Shown here: positions 20,741-29,482 of the stretch, piece after piece
How positions within the stretch are numbered: position 1 is the stretch's first letter
Layout: every line of letters starts with the position of its first letter
DNA from: Flagellimonas allohymeniacidonis
Lineage (GTDB): Bacteria > Bacteroidota > Bacteroidia > Flavobacteriales > Flavobacteriaceae
Length of the DNA: 64,000 nucleotides
Assembly (NCBI RefSeq): GCF_004296335.1
Contig: NZ_SGIU01000002.1
Location: 1,315,882 to 1,379,881 of the forward strand
Reading direction: 5' to 3'
Translations under genes and position numbers: made by a program
Notes under the pieces: model-generated
Seen by the model: only the letters and a program-made list of their open reading frames with translations
Database searches by the model: none
Told to the model about the DNA's origin: nothing

Positions 20741-21904
20741 ATGTCTAGCTTACCCAAAAATCTAGAGGAAAAACTCCAAAAGAGAGAACGAGAAAATGCG
20801 CTTCGCACACTTCAACAGCCACAGAATTTGGTGGATTTTTCTTCGAATGATTATTTGGGGTTTTCCCGTATCATGGAAATTGAAGAGAGGGCAAAAGAAT
20901 ATCTTCAAAACTTTGGATTAAACCAAAACGGACCCTCAGGTTCAAGATTGCTTACTGGAAACCATCCCCTTTACCCTGAATTGGAAGCTTTGCTTTCAAC
21001 CTATCATAAGGCAGAAGCAGCTTTGGTTTTCAATTCTGGATATGATGCCAACATTGGATTCTTTTCATGTGTGCCGCAACGTGGTGATCTTGTTTTTTTT
21101 GATGAGTTGGTGCATGCCAGCATCCGCGATGGGATAAAGATGGGCAATGCCAAGAGTTACAAGTTTGGCCACAACGATTTGGAGGATTTAAAAAAGAAGG
21201 TAAAACGTGCGTTGCATAATTCTTCAAAGAGCACCGAATCTGAGATATATATTGTAACAGAATCCGTGTTTTCCATGGATGGGGACACGCCCAACCTTCA
21301 ACAACTCGCAGATTTTTGTGCAGACAACTCATACCATTTGACTGTAGATGAGGCCCATGCCATTGGTATTTTTGGAGAAGGAAAAGGATTGATAGGTCAA
21401 CTTGGGTTGGAGAAGCATGTTTTTGCCCGAATTATCACCTTTGGAAAAGCCTTGGGCGTTCATGGGGCTGCGATTCTTGGCTCTCCCAGATTGGTGACCT
21501 ACTTGGTCAACTTTGCCCGAAGCTTGATTTATACTACAGGATTGCCTCCGCATACAATCGCAATGGTTCTGTCGGCATACCGTTATTTGCAGGATGTAGG
21601 GAGCAAAAACCAAAAAGAGCTTCTGGAAAGCATTGAATTTTTCAAAAAGCAAGTTAAAGAACACAATTTTGAAGATCGGTTTATCCCCAGTGATTCTGCA
21701 ATACATTGTATGGTCTATCCTGGGAATGATAAGGTAAAAGAATTATCGCGATATCTTACAGGGAAGGGATTTGATGTTAAGCCCATCTTATCTCCAACAG
21801 TAAAGCAAGGGAAAGAAAGATTGCGCTTTTGCCTGCATAAGTACAATACCCACGATGAAATTTTAGAAGTATTGACCCATATCAAAGAATATGTAACTCC
21901 ATGA
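20741..21904 (+). CDS. bioF: 8-amino-7-oxononanoate synthase
   Basis: A 387-residue PLP enzyme that condenses pimeloyl-thioester with alanine, the first committed ring-forming step of biotin synthesis. Visible landmarks are FSSNDYLGFS (33-42), GPSGSRLLTGNHPLYPELE, the DEAHA motif (203-207) and the PLP lysine K236 in ITFGKALGVHGA. The C-terminal part (VKPILSPTVKQGKERLRFCLH) also fits BioF rather than KBL or serine palmitoyltransferase. The stop overlaps the next start (ATGA at 21901-21904), so translation is probably coupled to the Zn-ribbon gene. Confidence 0.95.
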   Translation: MSSLPKNLEEKLQKRERENALRTLQQPQNLVDFSSNDYLGFSRIMEIEERAKEYLQNFGLNQNGPSGSRLLTGNHPLYPELEALLSTYHKAEAALVFNSGYDANIGFFSCVPQRGDLVFFDELVHASIRDGIKMGNAKSYKFGHNDLEDLKKKVKRALHNSSKSTESEIYIVTESVFSMDGDTPNLQQLADFCADNSYHLTVDEAHAIGIFGEGKGLIGQLGLEKHVFARIITFGKALGVHGAAILGSPRLVTYLVNFARSLIYTTGLPPHTIAMVLSAYRYLQDVGSKNQKELLESIEFFKKQVKEHNFEDRFIPSDSAIHCMVYPGNDKVKELSRYLTGKGFDVKPILSPTVKQGKERLRFCLHKYNTHDEILEVLTHIKEYVTP

Positions 21905-22287
21905 AACAAGAATTTCACACCTTGGGGACATTTGAATTTCCGGCAGATGTTCAGATTATCAAAGCCAAATTGGAATCAGAGGGCATCCCAGTTTTTTTAA
22001 GGGACGAGGTGACTATCACTTCTGACCCCTTGATCAGTTCAGCTATCGGTGGGGTTAAACTTCAGGTATATTCATCTGACAAGGAAAAGGCAAAAAGAAT
22101 TTTTGATGAGGTGCGCAGCTATGCCACGGATAGGAATGGGAATTTGGTAGCCTGCCCTAACTGTAAGGCGACAAAATCAGAAATTTATTATTCTAGAAAA
22201 GGGATATTTTACAAACTCTTTCCATTTTTTGAAACAAGAAAGTATAGGTGTACCAACTGTAACTTCATCACTAAACCCGCAAAATGA
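21901..22287 (+). CDS. DUF2007-like protein with C-terminal zinc ribbon
   Basis: A 128-residue protein. Residues 5-73 match the DUF2007 putative signal-transducing domain (TFEFPADVQIIKAKLESEGI, DPLISSAIGGVKLQVYSSDKEKAKRIFDEV). Residues 85-120 form a zinc ribbon with C85, C88, C117 and C120. It is wedged between bioF and bioD with 4-bp overlaps on both sides, so it is cotranslated with biotin enzymes, yet no biotin function is known for DUF2007. It may be a passenger, a sensor or a metal-related chaperone. No signal peptide is seen; cytoplasmic. Confidence 0.8.
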   Translation: MKQEFHTLGTFEFPADVQIIKAKLESEGIPVFLRDEVTITSDPLISSAIGGVKLQVYSSDKEKAKRIFDEVRSYATDRNGNLVACPNCKATKSEIYYSRKGIFYKLFPFFETRKYRCTNCNFITKPAK

Positions 22288-22898
22288 AACTATTTGTTAC
22301 TGGCATATCCACAGAGGTGGGTAAAACTGTGGCTTCCGCCATTTTGGTCGAGGCCTTGCAAGCAGACTACTGGAAACCCATTCAAGCAGGGGATTTGGAA
22401 TATTCCGATAGTCACAAAGTAAGGGACATGATATCTAACAAAAAAACGGTCATTCATAAAAACTCTTATGCATTGCATACACCTATGAGTCCACATGCTG
22501 CTGCGGAAATTGATGGAATTACCATTGATTTGGATAAAATTGCTCCCCCGTACACCTCAAACCATTTGGTAATAGAAGGAGCAGGAGGTTTATTGGTTCC
22601 CCTTAATGATTCAGATACGATTTTTGATTTAATACAACCAGATTACAAAGTTATCGTTGTCTCCAGGCATTATTTGGGAAGCATCAATCACACCTTATTG
22701 ACAGTAGAAAAGCTTCAAGAAAAGAATTTTGATGTAAGCATCATTTTCAGTGGTGACGAACACCCGACCACAGAAAGTATTATCCTTCAAAAAACTGGGG
22801 CCAAGTTCATTGGACGGATTAATGAGGAGGATAATTTTGATAAGAAGGTGGTGGGCAAATATGCAGAAACTTTCAGGGAAGCACTGTCGTTACTCTAG
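22284..22898 (+). CDS. bioD: Dethiobiotin synthetase
   Basis: A 204-residue ATP-dependent carboxylase that closes the ureido ring of dethiobiotin from DAPA and CO2. The P-loop GISTEVGKTVAS (7-18) replaces the canonical GTDTxVGKT closely, and the EGAGGLLVPL block that contacts DAPA and ATP is present. Length is a little below the usual 220. The start overlaps the upstream gene by 4 bp. Its 3' end overlaps the convergent glycosyltransferase gene by 9 bp, so the biotin operon is interrupted here. Confidence 0.94.
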   Translation: MKLFVTGISTEVGKTVASAILVEALQADYWKPIQAGDLEYSDSHKVRDMISNKKTVIHKNSYALHTPMSPHAAAEIDGITIDLDKIAPPYTSNHLVIEGAGGLLVPLNDSDTIFDLIQPDYKVIVVSRHYLGSINHTLLTVEKLQEKNFDVSIIFSGDEHPTTESIILQKTGAKFIGRINEEDNFDKKVVGKYAETFREALSLL

Positions 22899-24374
22899 CC
22901 TTTGGTAAATCAATCCGCGGTCGATGGTATGTGCTAAGGTGTAATGCTCTTCCAAATAGCCATCGATATAGGCATTTAGTTCAACCAATTTTTTGTCAAA
23001 AATCCGTTTGCCCTTTCGTGCCACTATGGTTTTAGGTTGAATTTCTTCAAGAATGTATTGCAGCTCTTGCATGGATGTACTTCTGGGGTTATCCATATAG
23101 GGGAAAAGTACCTCACGCGTAATATTGCTGGGATGCGTGGCCGCTTTGGTAGGCGGAGAAACATTCATGACCCAATACCCAATATGATATTCCGTGAGAA
23201 AAATATTCTTGGTTTCGAGGTCGTTCTCCATAATATACCTTGGCACTTCAATGCCTTCCCCATTGTAAAATGAACCTTTTTTTATTTTGTTGGAAATGAT
23301 GTTGCCATACTCCAAATAGGCCTCAATAGGAATCAAAACAAGTAACAAAATGATTATTGGCCGGTATTTGTGCTGTATCGGATGAAGTTTACCTATTGCC
23401 ATTCCAATTGGAATCAAAACAAAGGGATACAACTGAATCAAATAGTGCCCATTCACCTTCCCAGCCTGAATGAACGAGACCAAGACGCCAATCACTACCG
23501 CTAGCATCATTTGTATGGCATGATTTCGAAAGTCAATCCATTTAAATTTATAAGCTCCAAGAAAGAATGCTGCGAAAACCAAGGCCACGGGCAAAGCCTT
23601 TAAGGGGGAATGAAATTTCACCTTGGAATAGGCCAAGGGAGCTTCAAAAATAGACCTCCACCATAGCTCCTGTTGGTCAGCCAAAAAATAGGGCAGGGCA
23701 GTAAGGAAAATAATCAGGAATACACCCAACCCCATAGTGATCAGTTTGCTTATGGCCGGAAAAAAGTTCTTTTTCTGGATACCTGTCCAAAGAAGAAAAA
23801 GACAAAGGGTCAGAAGGGGATAGGCCATATTCAATTTCGACATGACCGATAATCCGAAGAGAATACCTGCCAGCAAATACCTCCAAGCATTTTGTTGGCG
23901 TACTAATATGAAGAAACCTGCAACAAAAAATAAGGTGCATATATGTTCAGACATAACCCCTTGTAAGCTTCCGAATAAACTGAACAGAAATACGCAAAAA
24001 AGGGAACACCAAAAACCAACTTTTTTTGAAATGATGTTGAGCCCTATTTTATAGGTAAAAAAAGCTGTACAAACTACCAGTAAGGTTCCGAAAAAACGGA
24101 TGGCCAAAAAACTTTTTCCAAAAATGGCAATGACCCCGGCAAAAAATAGAAAGGTAACCGGAGGTTTCAAGTCCCATAATTTGGTATAGGGCAGAAACCC
24201 ATCTACCCAAGATTGCCCCATGATGATAAAAGTGCTTTCATCCCTATCGATATAGTCTCTAAAAAAGAAGGGGAATCGAATAAAAAACGCAACAAGAAAG
24301 AGAATCAGCAAAACGGTTTTCCAATTCAAGTTCTTGTAATCTGGGGTCAATAAGCGAACTGCGTTATCAAACAA
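22890..24374 (-). CDS. GT39/ArnT-like membrane glycosyltransferase
   Basis: A 494-residue integral membrane protein with an N-terminal cytoplasmic stub and roughly a dozen hydrophobic segments. The first periplasmic loop has the DRDES motif (43-47), the catalytic acidic pair expected in the PMT/ArnT superfamily (dolichyl- or undecaprenyl-phosphate-sugar-dependent transferases). A soluble C-terminal region of about 120 residues follows. Such enzymes move a sugar from a lipid carrier to lipid or protein in the periplasm; donor and acceptor are unknown. It is antisense between bioD and bioA and has no obvious connection with biotin. Confidence 0.82.
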   Translation of the reverse strand: MFDNAVRLLTPDYKNLNWKTVLLILFLVAFFIRFPFFFRDYIDRDESTFIIMGQSWVDGFLPYTKLWDLKPPVTFLFFAGVIAIFGKSFLAIRFFGTLLVVCTAFFTYKIGLNIISKKVGFWCSLFCVFLFSLFGSLQGVMSEHICTLFFVAGFFILVRQQNAWRYLLAGILFGLSVMSKLNMAYPLLTLCLFLLWTGIQKKNFFPAISKLITMGLGVFLIIFLTALPYFLADQQELWWRSIFEAPLAYSKVKFHSPLKALPVALVFAAFFLGAYKFKWIDFRNHAIQMMLAVVIGVLVSFIQAGKVNGHYLIQLYPFVLIPIGMAIGKLHPIQHKYRPIIILLLVLIPIEAYLEYGNIISNKIKKGSFYNGEGIEVPRYIMENDLETKNIFLTEYHIGYWVMNVSPPTKAATHPSNITREVLFPYMDNPRSTSMQELQYILEEIQPKTIVARKGKRIFDKKLVELNAYIDGYLEEHYTLAHTIDRGLIYQRLE

Positions 24375-24426
24375 ATTGACTGGTGGTTTTTTGGCTATTA
24401 ATTATGATCTTTGCAAGATAGATAAA

Positions 24427-24438
24427 ATGAAGGTTTGA
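24427..24438 (+). other. Three-codon leader ORF (MKV) overlapping the bioA TTG start
   Basis: ATG-AAG-GTT-TGA at 24427-24438; its stop codon shares bases with the proposed bioA start (TTGA at 24435-24438). This could place ribosomes for reinitiation at the weak TTG, or be chance. Confidence 0.3.
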
Positions 24439-25721
24439 AGAATCCAAGCGTATTGGAAAAACTGACGGACAGGGATCAAAAATGTATTTGGCACCCGCTG
24501 ACACAGCATAAGACCGCAAAACCACCAATTGGCATAACCAAGGCCAAAGGGGCGTTGATTTGGGATGATAAGGGCAAAGCCTACATTGATGGCATTGCCT
24601 CATGGTATACCGCAATGTATGGACATTGCAATGAGCGGATAACATCGGCCATCTCAGAACAGATGCAGCAATTGGATTTTGTAATGTTCAGTGGTTTTAC
24701 ACACGAACCAGCTGTGCAATTGGCCGAGGAACTCCTACCTCTACTTCCTGGCAATCAAGCGAAGCTCTTTTTCAATGACAATGGGTCCACGGCTATTGAA
24801 GCGGCCATAAAAATGTCCATACAATATCACCATAATAAGGATCAAAAAAGGGATACAATCATTGCTTTTGAAGATGGTTTTCATGGAGATACCTTTGGAG
24901 CAATGTCCGCCTCGGGAATATCATCATACAACGGCCCGTTTGAAGATTTTCTTTTAAAAGTGGTTCGGATACCGGTTCCCACAGAAGAAAATAGCGAAGA
25001 GGTGCTAAAACAACTGGAGGTGTTGATTACCACCCATGCTTGTTGTTCATTCGTCTTTGAACCCTTGGTACAGGGTGCTGCCGGCATGAAATTCCATTCG
25101 CCAACCGGCTTGGATCAATTGATTGCGAAATGTCAAGAAGCGGATATTTTGTGTATTGCCGATGAGATTATGACAGGTTTTGGAAAGACCGGTAAGAATT
25201 TCGCCTCTGACTATTTGAAAAATGATCCCGATATCATCTGTTTGAGCAAAGCCTTGACTGCTGGAATATTTCCTTTGAGTATAACAAGTTGCAACCAAAA
25301 GGTGTTCGATGCCTTCTTAAGCAATGAGGTATCCAAGGGATTTTTTCACGCCCACACCTATAGCGCCCACCCTCTAGGTTGTGCAGCTGCCTTGGCAGGA
25401 TTGGAATTGCTGCAATCAATGGAAATCAAAGAGAGTCAAAAATACATTGCGCAACAGCATCAAGAGTTCGTAAACCGTGTACAGCATCATCCCAAAGTAA
25501 AAAATGCCAGAGCTATCGGTGTAATTCTAGCCGTTGACCTTGATTTGGATATGGATAGATATGGTTCGGTACGTGACAAACTATATGATTTTTTCATGGA
25601 GCGTGGCGTAAACCTTCGTCCCTTGGGAAATACTATTTATACCTTACCTCCCTATGTGATTTCGAAGGAGCAGTTGCAGCAAGTTTACGATGCCATGGAG
25701 GGCGCACTTGAGATAGTTTGA
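24435..25721 (+). CDS. bioA: Adenosylmethionine--8-amino-7-oxononanoate aminotransferase
   Basis: A 428-residue class III PLP aminotransferase converting KAPA to DAPA with SAM as amino donor. BioA-specific features are WHPLTQHK near residue 19-26 and GIASWYTAMYGH (53-64); the PLP-binding pair is D243-E244 (ADEIMTGFGKTG) and the Schiff-base lysine K272 (LSKALTAG). The start is TTG 24435: there is no in-frame ATG upstream, and homology begins a few residues in. The gene is divergent from the glycosyltransferase (60 bp) and followed after 1 bp by the ketosynthase gene. Confidence 0.93.
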   Translation: MKNPSVLEKLTDRDQKCIWHPLTQHKTAKPPIGITKAKGALIWDDKGKAYIDGIASWYTAMYGHCNERITSAISEQMQQLDFVMFSGFTHEPAVQLAEELLPLLPGNQAKLFFNDNGSTAIEAAIKMSIQYHHNKDQKRDTIIAFEDGFHGDTFGAMSASGISSYNGPFEDFLLKVVRIPVPTEENSEEVLKQLEVLITTHACCSFVFEPLVQGAAGMKFHSPTGLDQLIAKCQEADILCIADEIMTGFGKTGKNFASDYLKNDPDIICLSKALTAGIFPLSITSCNQKVFDAFLSNEVSKGFFHAHTYSAHPLGCAAALAGLELLQSMEIKESQKYIAQQHQEFVNRVQHHPKVKNARAIGVILAVDLDLDMDRYGSVRDKLYDFFMERGVNLRPLGNTIYTLPPYVISKEQLQQVYDAMEGALEIV

Positions 25722-25722
25722 T

Positions 25723-26886
25723 ATGTTGAAAAATCCTATTTCCATTACTGCATTGTCTTCCTTTTCTTCTTTGGGATCAACCGAAGAGGAAGTCTGGAAA
25801 TCCTATCAAAGAAACAATCATTTGTTTGATGAGGGTGAGGTAGGACAACAAAGTGTTTGGATGTCCCGCTTGTCGGCAGAACAACTCAATGCTATTGAGG
25901 ACCTCCGAAAATCCGATGCTAAATATCGTTCCCTTGACAAATCTGTTTTGTTTGCCATGCATTCAGGAAGAAAAGTGGTGGAACAGGCAGGTTGGGATTC
26001 TACTACAGAGTTTGGCATAAACATAGGTTCTTCCCGAGGTGCTACTTCTTTATTCGAGAAGTATCACGAGGAGTTCTTGACTCAAGGAAAAGCGTCAACC
26101 TTAGCCTCACCTACAACCACTTTGGGCAACATTTCATCATGGGTAGCCCATGATTTAAAGTCAAAAGGCCCAAATATTTCCCATTCGATAACGTGTTCCA
26201 CCGCTCTTCATGCGGTGTTGAACGGAGTCGCTTGGATTACCAGTGGCTTAACCGATAAGTTTTTGGTAGGAGGTAGCGAATCGCCTTTAACACCTTTTAC
26301 CATTGCCCAAATGCAGGCCCTCAAGATTTATAGCAAAGAAACTGATGGTCCTCCTTGCAGGGCTTTGGATTTAAAAAAAACGCGAAATTCCATGGTATTG
26401 GGTGAAGGAGCGGCTTTGGCTTGTTTAGAAAAAGGGTCAAGACCCAATGCATTGGCCAGGATTGTGGGAATGGGTTATGCTACGGAGCCCCTGACGCACA
26501 ATGTATCCATCTCTACCGATGCACAGTGTTTTCAAGATTCCATGAGAATGGCCTTGAATGGAACTTCCCCTAAGGAAGTTGACGCCATTATTTTACATGC
26601 TCCCGGGACTGTAAAGGGAGACCTATCGGAATACAGGGCTATTGAAAATGTGTTTGATGATAGCATACCTTTTCTAACGACGAACAAATGGAAAGTAGGC
26701 CACACCTTTGGTGCTTCGGGAATGCTAAGCATCGAAATGGCATTGTTAATGTTAAAACACAACAAAGGAATTGCATCGCCATTTTACACAAACCCAAGCA
26801 GGTCCGATCAATTCAATAGGATTATCGTAAATGCGGTAGGTTTTGGTGGGAACGCAGTCAGTATTCTTATTGAAAAGGCAGGTTGA
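25723..26886 (+). CDS. Beta-ketoacyl synthase-like protein of the biotin locus, HGT histidine replaced
   Basis: A 387-residue thiolase-fold ketosynthase, shorter than FabF (about 410). The nucleophile cysteine C158 (SITCSTALHAV), the GGSESPLTPFTIAQMQAL block and the K322/H327 site (NKWKVGHTFGASG) are intact. The first active-site histidine, normally in AHGT, is not: the sequence is L-H292-A-P294-G-T-V-K-G-D, with proline in place of His and the following loop two residues short. H292 might substitute, or the enzyme may decarboxylate poorly. Position between bioA and bioB (1 bp after bioA) suggests a role in making or elongating the pimeloyl precursor; that is inference. Confidence 0.85.
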   Translation: MLKNPISITALSSFSSLGSTEEEVWKSYQRNNHLFDEGEVGQQSVWMSRLSAEQLNAIEDLRKSDAKYRSLDKSVLFAMHSGRKVVEQAGWDSTTEFGINIGSSRGATSLFEKYHEEFLTQGKASTLASPTTTLGNISSWVAHDLKSKGPNISHSITCSTALHAVLNGVAWITSGLTDKFLVGGSESPLTPFTIAQMQALKIYSKETDGPPCRALDLKKTRNSMVLGEGAALACLEKGSRPNALARIVGMGYATEPLTHNVSISTDAQCFQDSMRMALNGTSPKEVDAIILHAPGTVKGDLSEYRAIENVFDDSIPFLTTNKWKVGHTFGASGMLSIEMALLMLKHNKGIASPFYTNPSRSDQFNRIIVNAVGFGGNAVSILIEKAG

Positions 26887-26948
26887 TCTATGAAAAGGTA
26901 TTTAATCAGAATCTGACTTCTATCACACACAAATTATTTGGAATGGCT

Positions 26949-26956
26949 TATTTTTG
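26949..26956 (+). promoter_or_regulatory. -7 box (TATTTTTG) for bioB
   Basis: Exact TAnnTTTG match 20 bp before the bioB ATG at 26977, inside the 90-bp gap after the ketosynthase gene; no well-placed -33 TTG. It would give bioB a separate promoter. Confidence 0.4.
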
Positions 26957-26976
26957 GCTCTAGATTAAATAAAACT

Positions 26977-28077
26977 ATGGAGTCTATCAGAAACAACTGG
27001 ACCAAAGAGGAAATACTCGAAGTTTACAACAAACCTTTGATGGAGCTATTATATGATGCCGCAACCGTGCATCGCCAATACCATGACCCAAATACGGTCC
27101 AAGTTTCCACTCTACTTTCCATAAAAACAGGAGGATGTCCTGAAGATTGTGGCTATTGCCCGCAAGCAGCTCGCTATCATACCGATATTGAAGGCAATGA
27201 TCTAATGTCAGTGCAACAGGTTAAAGCCCAAGCTTTACGTGCCAAAGCTTCTGGAAGTTCACGGGTATGTATGGGAGCCGCTTGGCGAAATGTGAAAGAT
27301 GGACCTGAGTTTAATCAGGTTTTGGAAATGGTTCGGACTATCAACAAATTGGATATGGAAGTATGCTGTACGCTGGGGATGGTTACCGAAAATCAGGCAA
27401 AGCGACTTGCAGAGGCCGGACTTTACGCTTACAATCATAATCTCGATACCTCAGAAGAATATTACAAGGAGGTCATATCGACACGCGGCTATGAAGATCG
27501 TCTTGAAACCATAGAAAATGTTCGCAAGACCAACGTTACGGTATGTAGTGGCGGAATAATTGGTATGGGAGAATCCGTTGAAGATCGAGCTGGGATGTTG
27601 GTAGCCCTCTCCACTTTAAGTCCGCAGCCCGAATCTGTTCCGATAAACGCGTTAGTAGCTGTTGAAGGCACTCCCATGGAAGAAGAAAAACCCGTTGAGA
27701 TTTGGGAAATGATTCGCATGGTGGCCACAACCCGTATTGTGATGCCCAAAACACAAGTGAGATTATCTGCAGGACGCACTGAAATGAACAGGGAAGGCCA
27801 AGCAATGTGTTTCTTTGCCGGGGCCAATTCCATTTTTGCAGGAGACAAATTGTTGACCACACCAAATCCAGATGTGAACGAGGATATGGAAATGTTCAAA
27901 CAATTGGGGCTTCAACCCCAAAAAGCGTTTGTGAAAGCTCCCCAACCAGAAACCATAGAAGCGGCGGACTCACAATTTGAATCCCTTGGCGAAAAACCAA
28001 AGTGGACGCGCCCCGAACATACCATTGAGCGGAATGAAGCGGCCAAACAAAAATCTTCATTGGCAGCCAAAGAATAA
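26977..28077 (+). CDS. bioB: Biotin synthase
   Basis: A 366-residue radical-SAM enzyme that inserts sulfur into dethiobiotin. The CxxxCxxC cluster ligands are C54, C58 and C61 (GGCPEDCGYCPQ). BioB hallmarks follow: KAKASGSSRVCMGAAWRN, YNHNLDTSEEYY, CSGGIIGMGE and VRLSAGRTEM, whose Arg serves the [2Fe-2S] site. The C-terminal 25 residues are a charged extension. The ATG at 26977 is chosen over a TTG 13 codons upstream because the intervening sequence contains a promoter box and shows no homology. Confidence 0.96.
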   Translation: MESIRNNWTKEEILEVYNKPLMELLYDAATVHRQYHDPNTVQVSTLLSIKTGGCPEDCGYCPQAARYHTDIEGNDLMSVQQVKAQALRAKASGSSRVCMGAAWRNVKDGPEFNQVLEMVRTINKLDMEVCCTLGMVTENQAKRLAEAGLYAYNHNLDTSEEYYKEVISTRGYEDRLETIENVRKTNVTVCSGGIIGMGESVEDRAGMLVALSTLSPQPESVPINALVAVEGTPMEEEKPVEIWEMIRMVATTRIVMPKTQVRLSAGRTEMNREGQAMCFFAGANSIFAGDKLLTTPNPDVNEDMEMFKQLGLQPQKAFVKAPQPETIEAADSQFESLGEKPKWTRPEHTIERNEAAKQKSSLAAKE

Positions 28078-28136
28078 CGTTTCAAAACAATTTAAAAAGC
28101 TTTTTATAATTTAGTTGTTTCAAAATCATTGAAATT

Positions 28137-29015
28137 TTGGAGCTTAACCTTGAACAGATCCCTAGGGAAAAGACTCTTACCAAGAAAGAGTTTCTCCGAA
28201 AATACTTCAAACCTCAAAAACCGGTGGTCATTGAGCACTTTATTGAGGATTGGCCAGCATATAGCAAATGGAGTTTAGATTATATGAACAAGGTGGCCGG
28301 GGAAGTGGAAGTTCCTCTATATGATGATCGTCCTGTCAAACATGATGAGGGTTTCAATGAACCCCATGCTAAAATGAAGATGAAGGAGTATATTCAACTC
28401 CTAAAAAGCCAACCGACAAAATATCGAATCTTTTTGTGGAATGTTTTAAAGGAAGTTCCACAGTTACAAAAGGATTTTAAATACCCTGATTTTGGTTTGC
28501 GGTTAATGAAGGGCCTGCCCATGCTTTTTTTTGGGGGTAGTGATTCCCATACCTTCATGCACTATGATATTGACTTGGCCAATATTTTTCATTTTCACTT
28601 TGAAGGCAAGAAACAGTGTATTTTGTTTCCCCAATCTGAAACAAAGTTCCTTTACAAAATTCCACATTCGCTAATTACCAGAGAGGATATCGATTTTGCC
28701 AACCCAGATTTGGAAAAGTGGCCGGCCCTCAAAAATGCAAATGGCCATATCGCCCATTTGGAACACGGAAATGTATTATATATACCAGAGGGATATTGGC
28801 ACCATATGAAATATATGACGCCAGGTTTTTCAATGAGTTTGAGGGCCATTGCCCGGAAACCCAAGAACTTTGGAAGAGCGGTGTACAATATTTTCTTTAT
28901 GCGACATTTCGACAATGCCATGCGTAGATGGAAGGGTCAAAAGTGGATAGATTGGAAAAATGAAGAAGCCGTAAGGCGAACCCATCAGATGATTCTTCAA
29001 AAACAGAACCTTTAG
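28137..29015 (+). CDS. JmjC/cupin-8-like Fe(II)-2-oxoglutarate-type oxygenase
   Basis: A 292-residue cupin-like protein of the FIH/JmjC type. The metal facial triad is probably H142 and D144 (THFM-type stretch TFMHYDIDLANIF) with H222 or H223 (IPEGYWHHMKYM). The N-terminal KPVVIEHFIEDWPAYSKW motif is typical of cupin_8. Members hydroxylate protein or small-molecule targets; the target here is unknown. The start is TTG 28137, since no ATG precedes the conserved MELNLEQIPR segment. The 3' end overlaps recX by 4 bp, convergently. Confidence 0.84.
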   Translation: MELNLEQIPREKTLTKKEFLRKYFKPQKPVVIEHFIEDWPAYSKWSLDYMNKVAGEVEVPLYDDRPVKHDEGFNEPHAKMKMKEYIQLLKSQPTKYRIFLWNVLKEVPQLQKDFKYPDFGLRLMKGLPMLFFGGSDSHTFMHYDIDLANIFHFHFEGKKQCILFPQSETKFLYKIPHSLITREDIDFANPDLEKWPALKNANGHIAHLEHGNVLYIPEGYWHHMKYMTPGFSMSLRAIARKPKNFGRAVYNIFFMRHFDNAMRRWKGQKWIDWKNEEAVRRTHQMILQKQNL

Positions 29016-29482
29016 GTCAACTCCTTTATTTTTTGGTAGACCAGATTGCTTTCCCATCCGCGGTAAAGCAGATAATCGGCCATCTTCTTTCGTTTCTTGT
29101 GGATGTTCGTTTCCTTGATTTGTAGTAACCGTTTTTTGGCAAGGTCATCCAAAGTTCGGGCATAATCATACTCGCTAATTTCCTTAAGGGCAATCTGAAT
29201 ATTGAATTTGGAAATATCCCGCTGTTGAAGCTCCCTAATAATTCTCAACTTTCCCCACTTTTTAATGTTGAACTTACCCCTTGCAAAACTCTGAGCAAAA
29301 CGTTCCTCATTAAGATAGTTTTCTTTGATTAAGTGACCCAGTATGACGTCAATAGCCTCGGGAATCATTCGCATTCCCTTTAGCTTTTCGACCACTTCCT
29401 TATGACAGCGATCTTGGTAAGCACAGTACGATTCCAATTTTCGGGTAGCTTCGGTTAGTGAATACGCTCTTGAATAGTTCAT
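29012..29482 (-). CDS. recX: Regulatory protein RecX
   Basis: A 156-residue, Arg/Lys-rich, all-helical protein of the RecX family, which modulates RecA filaments. The family patterns are present: ALTEATRKLESYCAYQDRCHKEVVEKL, LIKENYLNEERFAQSFARGKFNIKKWGKLRI, and KMADYLLYRGWESNLVYQKI at the C terminus. The start codon shares one base with the stop of the DUF3667 gene (TAATG), so the two are probably coupled. recA is not nearby. Confidence 0.9.
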   Translation of the reverse strand: MNYSRAYSLTEATRKLESYCAYQDRCHKEVVEKLKGMRMIPEAIDVILGHLIKENYLNEERFAQSFARGKFNIKKWGKLRIIRELQQRDISKFNIQIALKEISEYDYARTLDDLAKKRLLQIKETNIHKKRKKMADYLLYRGWESNLVYQKIKELT

